Shown one piece after another: positions 33,823 to 45,154 of a stretch of DNA of 64,000 nucleotides. The position numbers were made by a program, and so were the translations under genes. The stretch is taken from assembly GCF_023159225.1 (NCBI RefSeq), contig NC_063180.1, positions 9,917,297-9,981,296 of the forward strand, given 5' to 3'. The notes under the pieces are model-generated. The model was not told the origin of the DNA, searched no databases, and saw only the letters and a program-made list of their open reading frames with translations. Positions within the stretch are counted from its first letter, which is position 1, and each line of letters opens with the position of its first letter. This DNA is from Perognathus longimembris pacificus. Taxonomy: Eukaryota; Chordata; Mammalia; Rodentia; Heteromyidae.

Positions 33823-34926
33823 TTAAAGAATCATTCGAAGTAATAAATAAGGTAGAAAATATTGTCACCCAGTTTAGGAATGAAAAGCCTTATTTTAGAT
33901 GGGAGTTTCAAATAATAATAGGTGCAACATATAAGGTCTGCTTGGCTTTATTTGGAATAACTAAAAGTATTAAATAATGCAAAACTGAAGTTCATAGTGA
34001 AAGAAGTATTATCAGTTAAAGTGTAATCTTATAAGTTTTTATGCTAAATTCCCTCTTTTTAATACACCTTAGAATGTGACCTTGTTTTGGAATAAGATCA
34101 TTGTAGGTATATTTAGTTAAAATATAGATGAGAGTATTTCCCTTATCTAATATGAGAAGTATTCTTATAAAGGAGAAAATTTGGACTCAGTCAAATTGAT
34201 AGACGTAATGCCATAAAAATAATGAAACTAGAGTCATTTGTTTCTCTAAGCCAAAGGATAACAAAGACTGCCAGAAAACCACAGAAGCAGTGTCAGGGTA
34301 GATTTGAGTTGGCTTTTGTCTATTTTAACTGAGGTATTCTCAGTATATCACAGTCCTGCTGTACTTTGTACATTTCATGATAGCAAACAGTCACAAGAGT
34401 TTCAGAGATCTTATTCACCTCTGTGCTATCCAGAGAAAGGAAGAACAACTTTTTCCCAGCATCTTAGTAACACATTTAAAAACAGTTTTGACTCATTCAG
34501 GCTACAGCTGGTGGCTTAGTAATTTGAAATGTTGAGTGATCTCATAATTTAGGGAGAACTGTAGATTGAAAAGATCAACTTTTTAGTAAGAAGATGCCCT
34601 GCGCATAGAGTAAACCTGAACAACAACAACAAAAATCTTAGGAAGAAAATGGGAGTGGGAGACTTAAAGCCAAGTAAATAGAAAATTAATATATTTTGGA
34701 GCCAATATAATGTCAGTTTTGTTTCTGGATGTTTTGTTTTTATTATCAATCCTGTCAGTTATACTTTTAATGATACCTGCTTTTAATGGGTTTTTTTCAA
34801 GGGAAAAATGGACATTTCTTGTTTTTGTTGATTTTATATACATTGTAGTTTTACTTAGGTACTATTAGGAAAGGAATAAATTTTATTTAATAACAAAAAT
34901 ATTTCTTAACACGAATATATTCAGTG
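33823..34926. other. unique sequence, no gene seen
   Basis: No repeat or gene recognised up to the ERV's left TSD. Confidence 0.5.
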
Positions 34927-34931
34927 TTTAT

Positions 34932-35270
34932 TGTAAGGTCCTCTCCCTGAGGGCTACATGCAAATGCCTCCACCTGGTTAAGTTTCCACCCAGTTCCTTG
35001 TGTAACCCACATACCTGGAGGCAGTTACCTCCCTCTTCCCTGAATCACATCCTGGCCACACCTCCCCGTCTCTGCCCTACATCCCTGAGTCACATCCTGG
35101 CCACACCTCCCCATCTCTGCCCTACATAAGGCATCCCCAGGGTGACTCACCCTCTTTCCTGCCTCATGCACTATGAGCTTGGGAGCAGGTCAGCAGAATA
35201 AACCTTTCTTTCCTGCCTGAATACCACATGGCATTCTCCTTTATCGACTACCTACTTTAAGGACCTAACA
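34932..35270 (+). repeat. 5' LTR of the ERV
   Basis: Starts TGTAAGGTCC and ends CCTAACA, with the TG...CA termini of retroviral LTRs. It carries a TATA-like CTACATAAGG (about 35,125) and the polyadenylation signal AATAAA (35,197-35,202). A 45-bp tandem duplication (copies starting near 35,041 and 35,086, each containing CACATCCTGGCCACACC) is present here and absent from the 3' LTR. Confidence 0.92.
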
Positions 35271-35274
35271 TATA

Positions 35275-35292
35275 TGGTGCTGTGACTCGGGA
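35275..35292 (+). other. primer binding site, tRNA-His-like
   Basis: TGGTGCTGTGACTCGG lies just inside the 5' LTR. It fits the complement of the mammalian tRNA-His 3' end with one mismatch by my reading. tRNA-His priming is the hallmark of the HERV-H/RTVL-H group. Confidence 0.7.
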
Positions 35293-35589
35293 AGGGCTTA
35301 AGAGTCAGGACATCCAGAATTCCCCTCTGTTTTTCTCCTTTCATCTGGGAGTATCCCCAGTCCTGATGGCCCTTTTTCCATGAACCAAACTGCTGAGAGA
35401 GGCCACAAGCCACGTGGGGACTTTTCACCAATACCATTGCTGGCCTCCGCATCCACGTATACACCACTCCTATACTCCAGTGAGTGAAGCTGCTCCATAG
35501 ATTCTCTGTTGCTCTTTCTGGATGTGGTATCATGCCAGAGAACTTCTCAGGCCCAGGACCTGGTCACCTCCAAAGGGGGGATGCTTATT

Positions 35590-37060
35590 TCTATTCTCAC
35601 TTGTTAAATTTATTTCTCTCTGTGCTTCTAATGGGGTGCCACAAGTCATGCCCAAATCAGGAACCCCCTTTGGAATGCCTTCTGCATTCATTGGATGTCT
35701 TGTCCCTGGAGGACTGCATGAACCGAAAACAACTAATTCATTATTGCACTGAAGTCTGGCCGCACTACTGACTACACAATCACTCCCAAAGGCCTAAGAA
35801 GGGACTCTAGATTATATCGTTCTCAGAAATTCAGACAGTTTTTGCAGCTGCAATGGTAAATGGTCAGAGGTTTTCCATATTTAGCCTTCTTTGCTCTCAG
35901 GAATAACCCAGCTCTCTGCCAAACATGTCTGACTTTCCCCATCCTGCTGGCACATGCACATGCCATTTCTGAGAGCTCTGAGGTCCCTCCAGAGCCTATG
36001 CCCTCTTCCTGCTGAGCCGTCAGTGCCTTTACCTTCTTCCTCTTTGTCTTCCCCTCCCTTGCCCTCTTTCCCCTCCTCTCCTGCAGCTCACACCTGGTCT
36101 CACAGCACCTGGTCTTGCACCAGTGGTTCTCGAGCCCCACCAAGCTCCTTGTGTCTTTTGCAGGAGGTGGCAGGGCGTGAAGGGATAGTAAGAGTGCATT
36201 TTCAATGTTTGATATGGCTCAGATTGAGAAGCAACTGGGATCATATTCCCAAGACCCTAATGGTTACCAGTTTAAATACCTTTCTCAGGCCTATGGCCTT
36301 ACCTGGCATGATATATATTTAATAATATCCTCCGCCCTTACCCTGGAGGAAAAGGAAAGTGTGTGGACTGCTGCCCAGGAACATGCCAATGATGCCCACT
36401 GCTTAGATTATGACTTTCCAGTGGGAGCAACAGCCGTGCCCAAGGAAGAGCCCAATTGGAATTATCAAAGTACTGCCCCTGGGAGGAAAAGTACAAATAG
36501 GATGATAACTTGCTTAGTGGCTGGCCTCCAAAAAGCAGCTCATCGCCCAGTTAACTATGACAAATTAAGACACACTACCCAAAGATCGGATGAGAATCTG
36601 GCTGAATTTCTTGACCACCTTATGGCACCCCTCTAGCGTTATACTAAGCTGGACCCAGATTCAGCAGAGGCCCAGGTAGTCCTCAACACTCATTTCATAG
36701 CCCCATCTGCTCCTGATATTAGGAAAAAGTTCCAAAAGGCTGAGGATGGTCCACAACGCCCCCCCCCCCCCCAACGAAATCTGGTGATCTTGGCATTTAA
36801 GGTTTTCAATAATTGAGAGGAACAGGAGATTTCCCATAGACTGTTCCTGAGAGGAAGAACTATCAGTTCCTGGCTGCTGCCATCCGGCCTCCTCCGAGAA
36901 GAAGGACCCAACATATGCCTCCCAGAACATGCTACAAGTGTGGGCAAGAAGGCCACTGGACAAATTCTGCCCTTCACAGCTACCACTGCCTGGACCCTGC
37001 CTGAGATATGGACATGTGTGGCATTGGGCAGACAACTGTCCCTCCTCCTCTCCATGAGGT
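35590..37060 (+). pseudogene. ERV gag (matrix, capsid, nucleocapsid), broken
   Basis: A matrix-like stretch at about 35,640-35,940 is split over two frames. A Pro/Ser-rich linker follows to about 36,190. The capsid has a 143-codon open stretch at 36,205-36,636, ending in an in-frame TAG. The major homology region continues past the stop (about 36,640-36,745), then a run of C at about 36,759. Nucleocapsid shows two zinc knuckles at about 36,927 and 36,990. The first keeps CYKCGQEGH but lacks its last Cys, and the second has Tyr in place of its second Cys. Gag normally builds the virion core; this copy cannot. Confidence 0.85.
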
Positions 37061-37189
37061 AGGCCAGTCCCTCCCTGGCCCCAAACACAGAGGCAGGAGA
37101 AGCCCTAAGGGATGGAGCTTCTCTGCTTGGCTACACAATGAGAGTGACTGGGGTGGCTGGCTCCCAAAAACATCACAATGGAAGAGTCC

Positions 37190-37480
37190 ACGATATGCTT
37201 TTACATAGCCATTAAGTTAGTATCCTTCCTCTTGGATACAGGAGCCAGTTAGTTGGTGCTATCTCAATATGCAGGGAAGAATTTTCCTTCCCAGATCTCA
37301 GTTGTGGATGTTGATGGCCTACCTACTTGTCCCCCAGTTTCAGGACCAGTACCATGCAAAATAGACAACTTTCCCTTTTCACACTCCTGCTAATCTTACC
37401 CTGCTGCCCCATCCCCCTTCTAGGGAGAGACTTGCTCTCCAAATTCCAAGTTTCCCTCTCATTCCATATCCCCAAACAGC
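37190..37480 (+). pseudogene. ERV protease, broken
   Basis: The aspartic protease motif LLDTGAS is visible, with DTG at 37,235-37,243, directly followed by a stop. A downstream frame has the GRDLLSKF word that closes retroviral proteases. The retroviral protease normally cleaves Gag-Pol. Confidence 0.8.
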
Positions 37481-37589
37481 CAACTCATGTTCTACTTTTA
37501 TCCCTAGATGAACCTCCACCTGTAACCTCCCAGTTCGACCCTTTCCCCCTCCCTCCAAATCTTGTCAACTCTCTAATCTGGGGTACTTC

Positions 37590-38640
37590 TAGGCCCACTA
37601 TGGCTAGACACCATTCTCCTGTCCTCATTAAGCTTAAAAACCCTATGCATTTCCCAGCACATCCCATTACCCCATTACCCTTCAACCTACCATTCTTTGC
37701 CTTCTTAAACAAGGACTTCTCAGACCTACTAATTCCCACTTCAACATCCCTATTTTGCCAGAAATTAAGCTTGATGGAACCTATCACCTAGTCCAGGATG
37801 TGCACATCATTAATGCTGCATTCCTTCCTATTCATGCTGTTGTACCTAACCCATATACCTCATTTCACAGATACCTCCTGGTACCACCCACTTCTCAGTG
37901 CTGGACCTCAAGGATGCATTTTTTACAATCCCCTTGCATCCCAACTGTCAGGACCTCTTTGCCTTCACCTGGATGGACCCAGATACCTCCAGGACATATT
38001 AGCTAACCTGGACAGTCCTCTCTCAAGAGTTCTAAGACAGCCCCCATTTTTTGGACAAGCTCTGGCAAAGGATCTTCTCTCTCTCTCCAGGTATCCCCTA
38101 GTGTCATTCTTCAGTATGTGGATGATTTCTTGCTTTGCAGCCATTTCTTCGAGTTGGCTCACCCACACATGTCTGATGACCTCAACTTCCTGTTGGCCAA
38201 AGGATATACAGTCTCCCCTTCTAAGGCCCAGATAACAAACCTGGAGGGAAGGTACCTGGATTTGTCCATAACTCCTACAGAGAGAAGAATTACTGTTCAT
38301 AGAAAAGCTTATATCGAGTCTCTCTCTGTCCCACAGACCACGGAGGACATTTTGTCCTTCCTGGAACTTGGGGGCTTTCTTTGCATTTGGATACCTGGGT
38401 TTGCTACTATGAGACAGCCAAGGGCTTTCTAAAAGAGGTGCCAGACCCCAAAAAACTCATTGACACTCCATTTAAGGTACTGAAGCAAGTGCTTCTATGG
38501 GCTCCAGCAATGGCTCTACCCAACCTTGAAGAAACCTTTATACTTTATGTCACTGAGAAGTGGGTAATTGGCCTTGGGGTTCTTGAAAAAATGTCAGGCC
38601 CCTCTTTTAGGCCTACCTCTCAAAGCAACTAGACCCAATG
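37590..38640 (+). pseudogene. ERV reverse transcriptase, broken
   Basis: Blocks in order over several frames: the VLIKLKNP-type start, LVQDVHIINAA (about 37,785), DLKDAFFTIPLHP (about 37,905), and the catalytic YVDD at 38,115-38,126. Then come the thumb and connection words up to about 38,640. Frameshifts separate the blocks. The YVDD form is the gammaretroviral type. Confidence 0.87.
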
Positions 38641-38859
38641 GAAAAAGGTTGGCCAGCCTGCCTTTGAGCTTTGGCAGCAGCAGCCACCCTAACACAGGAG
38701 AACACAAAACTCACTTTTGGCCAGTCCACTACCATTCACTCTCCCCACAGGCTAAAGGACCTTTTATCACATAAAGCCCTGTCTTCCTTCTCCCGTTCCT
38801 TCCTAGCTGCTTCAAGTTACTTTTATTGAGAACCCTGACTTTTCACTGGAAAGCTGCTC

Positions 38860-39430
38860 CCCTCTTAATCCAGCCACTTTGCTTCCATCTAATTCTAACC
38901 CTCTTGTCAACTCCTGTTTAGAAACTTTGGAGGAAGTCACACCTCATTTTGCAGCTATCTGGGAAACCCCCCTTCCTGACCCAGAAGACACCTGGCACAA
39001 GTGTGGCAGGTCCACACTTACCCCTTCAGCCAATCGAGTTGCGGATTACGCTATTGTTAGTGACTGTATCATTATTGAAAGCAGCCCTATGCCCCCTGGC
39101 ACTACCTAGCAATAGGCAGAGCTTATAGCCTTAACCAGGGCCTGAACTCTATCCAAGGGCCAGAGGAATAATATTTATACAGACTCAAAATATGCCTATC
39201 ATATTCTCCATTCACATGCAGCCATCTGAAAGGAGCATGGTTTCCTGTCTACAAAAGTGACCCCCATTACTAATGCTTCACTTATTGTTAAGCTCCTAGA
39301 AGTGGCTTCCCTTGCCCAACAGGTAGCTGTCATTCAGTGCTGGGAACACCAGACGAGACCAGATGCCATTATGGTCGGCAACTCAAAAGCAGACCAGGAG
39401 GCAAAGATAGCAGCCCAGAGACAACTTCTA
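38860..39430 (+). pseudogene. ERV RNase H, broken
   Basis: TDSKYAYHILHSHA (about 39,178) is the central RNase H motif. The end of the domain, with GNSKADQEAK, is at about 39,375-39,410. Stops lie in between. Confidence 0.75.
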
Positions 39431-39464
39431 ACATCTTACTTCCAGTACTGCCTCCAGTTCAGCC

Positions 39465-40960
39465 TTCTTACACCCCACAGGAGCTCAAGGAACTCACTCA
39501 TCAAGGAGCCTCCCAGAAAACACAGGGAAGGTGGTCCTTAGCAGGATTATTTGTTCTCCCTGAGACCCAAGCAGACAGCTTCCTTTCCCAGACCTTCTCA
39601 AGCCTTTACTCCATTGCCCTAGCCTAACTGCTCGACTGAAGGCCATTGCCTAAGCCTGCCCCACCTGTTCCCTTACCTCCTTACAGGGTGGTCTTCGACC
39701 AGCTCATTCCTCACACACCAAGCCCAGGGACATACCCCAGGGGAGGACTAGCAGATAGACTTCACTCACATGCCTCGATGTAAGTGGCTGAAATACCTTC
39801 TAACCATGGTAGATACATTTTCAGGATGGATTGAGTCCTATCCTACATCATCAGAGACTATTGACACTGTTGCTTCTGTCCTAATGAAAGAAATTATTCC
39901 TAGGTTTTGAAGTGCCAGACTTTGAAGTCAGGCCCCATTTTACCACGTGAACCCCATTTTACCACGCGAACCCCACTTTACCACGCGAACCTGAGATAAG
40001 CAGGCCCTGTGAGCAGACCCAGGACAAGCCCATTAGGGCCCAGTCGGTCTAGAACTCTAACCGCTGGGAATGCTTAACTCTGACCACCCCTAGAATCAAA
40101 CCCTGAGCCAATCAGATTTGTACCTGTATCCTAATTTGCTTGCTTGAACACCTGATTATTGTAACTTTGTTCTTTGCCTTTATAAGCCCTGTGTAATCAC
40201 AGCTCGGGGCGCCCTCCTAACCTCCGCTGTGTCGGTGGGTAGGACGAGGCCTGAGTTGCAGCTCGCTTAAATAAAGCCTTGCCTTGCTTTTTCTTTTTCG
40301 AATGTCTGAGTCTTGGTGGTCTTCTTGGTGGTGGTTTCGCGACTTGGCACAACAGTTTGGCCTACCCAGGTCACTTCAATCTGACAATGGTTCTTCACCT
40401 CCAAGGTGACTCAACAGGTGGCTGCTTCTTTAAATATGCAGTGGAATCTTCACATTCGTTATTGGCCTCAATCATCTGGAAAGGTTGAAAGAGTGAAGGC
40501 ACTCATTAAGACACAGCTTTCTAAACTTTCTTCAGCAATCCTGGACAGAACTGTTACCTCTGATGCTCACCTGCTTACGTGCCTCTCCCTGCAGCCCTGC
40601 TTTTCTGAGCCCTTTTGAATTAATGTATGGAAGGCCTTTTCTTCTAGGTAATTTCCCTACTGACAGTACCAAGACTCCGCTGACCTTCCTGTCTTAACCT
40701 TCCCTAGGTACATGTTACTCCAACATGCTTACCAATGTCTCCCTCAGCTTCATCAAGGCCCCTTTCCCACTCCCCCAATCTTGCTGGGGATCAAGTGTTT
40801 CTCAAGACGGTTAATCCATCTGGTATACATCCTAAGTAGACAGGCCCTCCCCCGGTTCTGTTGACTACCCTCACCGCAGTCAAGATCCAGGGATAGCCAC
40901 TTTGGATTCATCTGTCAAGAATAAAAAGGGCTTCTGCTCCTGCCCCTTCTATACCAACAT
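39465..40960 (+). pseudogene. ERV integrase, interrupted by a solo LTR
   Basis: N-terminal zinc region (THQGA, then CPTCS) at about 39,495-39,680. The first catalytic Asp is in IDFTH (39,758-39,760). The core continues to 39,907, where a foreign solo LTR (39,908-40,354) intervenes. The second catalytic Asp (SDNG, about 40,380) and the Glu (GKVER, about 40,487) follow it. C-terminal words (LLTTLTAVK, WIHLSRIKRA) lie at about 40,850-40,930. Several stops besides the insertion. Confidence 0.85.
39908..40354 (+). mobile_element. nested solo LTR of another class I ERV
   Basis: 447 bp from TGAAGTGCCA to GGCACAACA, flanked by GTTT at 39,904-39,907 and 40,355-40,358. A 4-bp duplication is usual for gammaretroviruses. 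It has three 19-bp tandem units (39,933-39,989; the first contains the E-box CACGTG), a TATA-like box near 40,181 and AATAAA at 40,270-40,275. It shares no sequence with the host LTRs. Orientation follows from TATA then poly(A) order. Solo LTRs arise by LTR-LTR recombination. Confidence 0.92.
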
Positions 40961-41092
40961 TGACTTGAAAGTACACCTGTTTCCCCCTTGGGCCTACCAA
41001 GGTAAAGCTGTCTTGTGTACCTGAAGACCTGAGTAAGTAACACTGAGCCAGCTACCTTCCACACACCTCTCTACCCCATCCTTTTGTCCTCT

Positions 41093-41188
41093 ATGTCATT
41101 AGCACCCATTTTTTTCTTTTTAGTAATATTTTTCTTTTTATTATTGTCTAGCCCTGGCCTCAGGAGACCTCTTGGAGACGTTTTCTAA
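41093..41188 (+). pseudogene. possible env leader remnant
   Basis: A 31-codon frame starts ATG at 41,093 and has a long hydrophobic run (FFFLVIFFFLLL) like a signal peptide, placed just after the integrase end as env would be. Only about 150 bp separate it from the 3' LTR, so nearly all of env is gone. Could be chance. Confidence 0.35.
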
Positions 41189-41332
41189 GAACATACTACC
41201 AAGAGACAGCTGCTGCTTGCCTTCTCCCGGAGGGGCCACATTTCTACCTTAAACCCCTTATGTTGATGCCCCTTGCCATCAGGAAGCAGCCAGAGTGTCT
41301 TCGTCCTTTTTCATAACTATTAAAAGGCTGAA

Positions 41333-41645
41333 TGTAAGGTCCTCTCCAGAAGGCTACATGCAGATGCCCCCACCTGGTTAAGTTTCCACCCAGTTCCCTG
41401 AGTAACCCACATACTTGGAGGCATTTACCTCCCCCTTCCCTGAGGTCACAACCTGGCCACACCTCCCCAGCCCTGCCCTACATAAGGAGTCTCCCAGGGA
41501 TGACTCATTCTCTTGCCCAGTGCACTTTGAACTTGGGAGCAGATCAGCAGGAAAAAAACCTTTCTCTCTTTCCTGAATACCGCATGGCATTCTCCTTTAT
41601 CGACTACCAACTTAAAACAAAACAAAAGAAAACAAAACCCTAACA
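41333..41645 (+). repeat. 3' LTR of the ERV
   Basis: Starts TGTAAGGTCC and ends CCCTAACA. It matches the 5' LTR throughout except for substitutions, lacks the 45-bp duplication, and has gained an A-rich AAACAAAAG stretch near its end. The polyadenylation signal is altered (GGAAAAAAA where the 5' LTR has AGAATAAA). The polypurine tract upstream (about 41,320) is degraded. Confidence 0.92.
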
Positions 41646-41650
41646 TTTAT

Positions 41651-41960
41651 AAAGTAAAACTATCAGCTTAAGTAATGATTTGAAATGTGTATATATATTA
41701 AACATCACTTGGTTGTTTCTTTGGAACCAATATCATATTACAACTTTAAAGTGTTTGTTTGAAATGAAAAGGTGATACTTATGTTTACCAAGAGACACCT
41801 TTTACTTTTACATTGCAATTCATCTAGGTTATCCATAAGAGAGGAAAAAGTACAAATGTGAAAAACCTTGAGAAGTTTTCTTTGTGGGAGGAAAACACTG
41901 AATAGGTCAACTCCATAGAACATTATTCTGCAAGAATTTTATTTCGTTGACCTAGACTGA
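41651..41960. other. AT-rich unique sequence
   Basis: Nothing recognised. Confidence 0.5.
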
Positions 41961-41964
41961 ATTT

Positions 41965-42390
41965 TTAAATTTTTCTTTCTACTACTGGAGTTTGTATTGA
42001 GAGCATCATAATTGCTATGATGGCACTTTTCAACTTGAGCCACCAGAACTGTTTTTATTGTTGTTGATGTTCTTACTGCTGGCTGTTTTGAGGACAGAGT
42101 CTTGTTTCCTGCCTAGGCATGAACCTGAAGCTCAATTCACCTATTTTAGCCTTTTCATTCTTGCTGGGCTTACAGGGATATGCCAGTGTATTCAGTTTCC
42201 CTCCATGAATCCAGAGTGATTTCCCAACTTTCCTGCCTAAGATGGTCTCAGTCTCCCATTTAGCTTGAGATGAGAAGTAATTGAGTTGAGAAAAAGTGTT
42301 GTCAGTTGTTCTGTTGGATCTGCTTTCAAACCCCAGAGCTCCCACATTCAAGTAGCCAGGATTACAACTGCTAGTCACTGGAGTCCAGAA
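41965..42390 (-). repeat. degraded antisense SINE scraps
   Basis: Words such as CAACTTGAGCCACCAGAAC, TTTCCTGCCTAGGCATGAAC, GGGCTTACAGG and AAGTAGCCAGGATTACAAC follow antisense composite-SINE order, with unrelated sequence between. Probably two old, overlapping copies. Confidence 0.4.
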
Positions 42391-42399
42391 ATTAGTTTA

Positions 42400-43085
42400 C
42401 CTTTAAGGAGTTAGAGAGACCTTCATCTAAAGCCCTTGAAGTTCCACTTGAACAGAATGTATATTTCATTGAGAACACCGCCTGAAAGAAGCATTTGCTA
42501 AGCAAATGCAGTAAATAATGTCAGGGCGTGATCTATGGTGAATTGTAATGAGAAAATATTGTATTGCTGTGATGTGATCAAAAATTGAAATAAAAACTGC
42601 AGCAGTATTTATCTAGAATGATTACATTTTAAAGAGCATCTGGAGTTTGGCATAGTGTGCAGATTGATAAACTGTGCAATTAACCGATATCCAGTTTACT
42701 ACAGTAGCAAGTGAAGCAATCAGATGAGAGTAGGTCAGAAATATGCAATCATTTCCTATTTATTGGTTTTAAATGTATTTTGAAGATTGAACCACTGCCT
42801 TTCCATTACTTGAAATAAAAATTTATTTCTTTATTATTTTCTCTTTTCAAAACTTAACTTGCCACTTTAAAACTCTTTTCATTCTAGTTTCTTGCAGCAG
42901 CAACATCTGTGGGATTCATCTATTTTCAATGCTATGATTTAATTAAGAACTAGTAATATTTTGTAAGACCCTAAATTGAAGCAGGACAGTACAGCTGTGT
43001 AAGGAATACTATAATTATTTTCCTGCATTAATTCAGAAGAGACACTTGGTTACAAATTATACCACCAAAATTAAACAGTGATCTG
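42400..43085. other. unique sequence with a 19-bp palindrome
   Basis: No repeat or gene recognised. GCATTTGCTAAGCAAATGC at 42,491-42,509 is an inverted repeat, perfect apart from its central base. Sequence complexity is high through about 42,900. Confidence 0.5.
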
Positions 43086-43091
43086 CCTGTC

Positions 43092-43184
43092 TTGTCTATC
43101 TATATACCTACCTACATATCTATTTATCTATCCACTTACCTATCTACCTACCTACATACCTACCTACCTATCACCTATATGTCC

Positions 43185-43222
<38 letters not shown>
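43092..43222. repeat. (TATC)n/(CTAC)n, (CT)n, (TA)n compound microsatellite
   Basis: CTAC/TATC tetranucleotides, then CT units (about 43,186-43,204), then TA units to 43,222. Confidence 0.9.
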
Positions 43223-43223
<1 letters not shown>

Positions 43224-43224
43224 A

Positions 43225-44450
43225 TCTTATTTGTATTGTTTATAATATTGTTTATAATTATTTTTAGTTTTATTTTCACTTTGGTATTTTATGTGGCTTC
43301 AAAGTGAAGTCCTATCATTTAGTGTTTTTTTGTTAAGTAAAAATTTAAATATCACTAAGTCTTCAGCACAGTTCCCCAAACAGATCAAAAGCAATGGTAA
43401 AGACAGAGGAAATAGAAACTTTCAGGAGGACAATGATATGTGGTAAGGATAGAGAGGGTTACAGGAAGAATCTGTAAGCTAGAAATCTACTAACAAAGGA
43501 AATGATCTGTTTTGAGGGACAAGTTATAATTCACAAGATTTTCTTGAATGAAACTGAGTTCATGAAAGCATGTCCAAGAGGAGAAAAAGAACATACTGTT
43601 AAAATAATAAAGTTAATTTTCTAAAGCTAAATTTATTAGAAGTTTTTCTTGAGGCTAGAACTAATTTCCTTAAGCACATCATTTTGTAATATACCCTAAA
43701 ATCACCAGCAATTACTTTCAGGTGTTATGTTTGAGGAATAAAAATAATTCCAGAGTTGGTATAATGTTAAGTAAAAGTAAATAGCCATAAGATCATAAAA
43801 TTAGAGCTTGACAAGGCAGAGGTTGAGAGTGGAATTAGCCATTTGTGTGAATTGTTTTGTTGGAAGGTGATGAGATACTTCTTCAGTATTCAGCAGAGGA
43901 GTTTTAGTAGTCACTGGAGACTGTGAGAGGACTCTCGGGGCTCACAGTGCTGGTGGAGAGACCAGCCGGTAGGCAAACCATGAAAAATGGGATCCTGAGG
44001 CAAAGAACTTAGGGAAAGAAGAGATGCTTGAAATTGTTCCACTTCTCCACAAATACAGTTCTTTACTTTGCCTAAAGTTTTCATTATAAGAAATTGCCTT
44101 AAGAACAAAAGTAGAACAATGGGTAGTACTTAGAAATTTTGTATATGTAGATAGGATCTAACCATTTTTAAAGTTACAATTTCTCTCTTCAACTTCTGGA
44201 GAAATAATGTAATCAAGTGAAAATCGCCTCTCATGCATCTAGACTTTGTTACATGAAGAAAATATGATCTGTTGTGTTTCTAGTGCCAAGGTTCAGTGTT
44301 CACTCTGTCTGACTATGTGATGGAACAGGTCCAGCACACCTAACAGAAATATTCAAACTTTGAAAATTTCACACCTGATTTTCTATAACAAAGTAAAGAT
44401 ATAAGCACTTAAAATATTTTATAAAATTAGCTTCCATCTATGTGCATAAG
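43225..44450. other. AT-rich unique sequence, no gene seen
   Basis: No domain-bearing frame and no recognised repeat. Confidence 0.5.

Positions 44451-44451
<1 letters not shown>

Positions 44452-44485
<34 letters not shown>
44452..44485. repeat. (CA)n microsatellite
   Basis: Pure CA units. Confidence 0.9.
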
Positions 44486-44489
<4 letters not shown>

Positions 44490-45015
44490 TCTTTAGATTT
44501 AGGTACTGTATCCAAAACCATAACAGTATGTATGCAAATACTTCATTATTTGAAAATAGATCCACAACATTTGTGATCCCAAGCTTTCATTGGTTTGTCT
44601 CAGTGTCTCCATTCTGGAGGCAAAAAAACAAAAATTTAACTGATAAAATGATTAGCTTCTAATTGTGCCATTTCAATAATAGAATCCTTCAGGTACTGGA
44701 CACTTCTCAAATTCATTCTAACCTACCTGACAGTAGTGACTGCTTTAGCCAAGGAATGTCCAAACATTTCACGTTAAATACTTCTGCTTTTTAATTAGTT
44801 TAAAAGCAAAATGATAGGAAAGGGGGATTCAATGATAGGAATGTGGTTGACCAGGAGACATTATAAGTGTGAAAATGTCAAAATAAAAGCCCTCTTGTGC
44901 AACTAATGTATACTATTGGAGAAAAAACTGCTTTTTATGAGAAAATAACATTAAGAAGATCAAAAGATAGGCTAGAGATATAGCACTTGCCTAGTAATGC
45001 CCTAGTTTGGTCCAT
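44490..45015. other. unique sequence
   Basis: Nothing recognised except a weak ID-like word near 44,975-45,015 that leads into the B1 element. Confidence 0.45.
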
Positions 45016-45019
45016 AGTA

Positions 45020-45150
45020 CCACACTGGACATAGTATATTGCTGGGGACAGTGGCACACAATTGTAAGAGCCACAATCAGGAGGCTGAGCCAGGAAGATG
45101 ACAGGATTCCATCTATAGTGAGACACTGTCTCAAAAAGAAACAGACAAAC
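45020..45150 (+). repeat. B1-like SINE
   Basis: GGGGACAGTGGCACACAATTG, AATCAGGAGGCTGAGCCAGG and GAGACACTGTCTCAAAAAG are a B1/7SL head, middle and tail. Moderately diverged. Confidence 0.75.
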
Positions 45151-45154
45151 CAAA

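Larger units (their letters stand above)
34932..41645 (+). mobile_element. class I (gammaretrovirus-like) endogenous retrovirus, HERV-H-like organisation
   Basis: A provirus with two related LTRs, flanked by the 5-bp duplication TTTAT (34,927-34,931 and 41,646-41,650). Order: 5' LTR, tRNA-His-like primer site, gag, pro, RT, RNase H, integrase, env remnant, 3' LTR. All frames carry several stops and shifts, and most of env is absent. By eye about a tenth of aligned LTR positions differ, so the insertion is old. A different solo LTR lies inside the integrase region. Non-functional. Confidence 0.92.

Noticed and set aside
35823..36322. Open frames of over 100 codons near the ERV gag start as host genes
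   Set aside because: They fall in the Pro/Ser-rich gag linker and its antisense; the ERV context explains them.
36758..36773. C homopolymer in gag as a programmed frameshift site
   Set aside because: Gag is already broken by stops. Similar C or G runs occur elsewhere (about 47,147, 58,863 and 59,264), so mutation or sequencing slippage is more likely.
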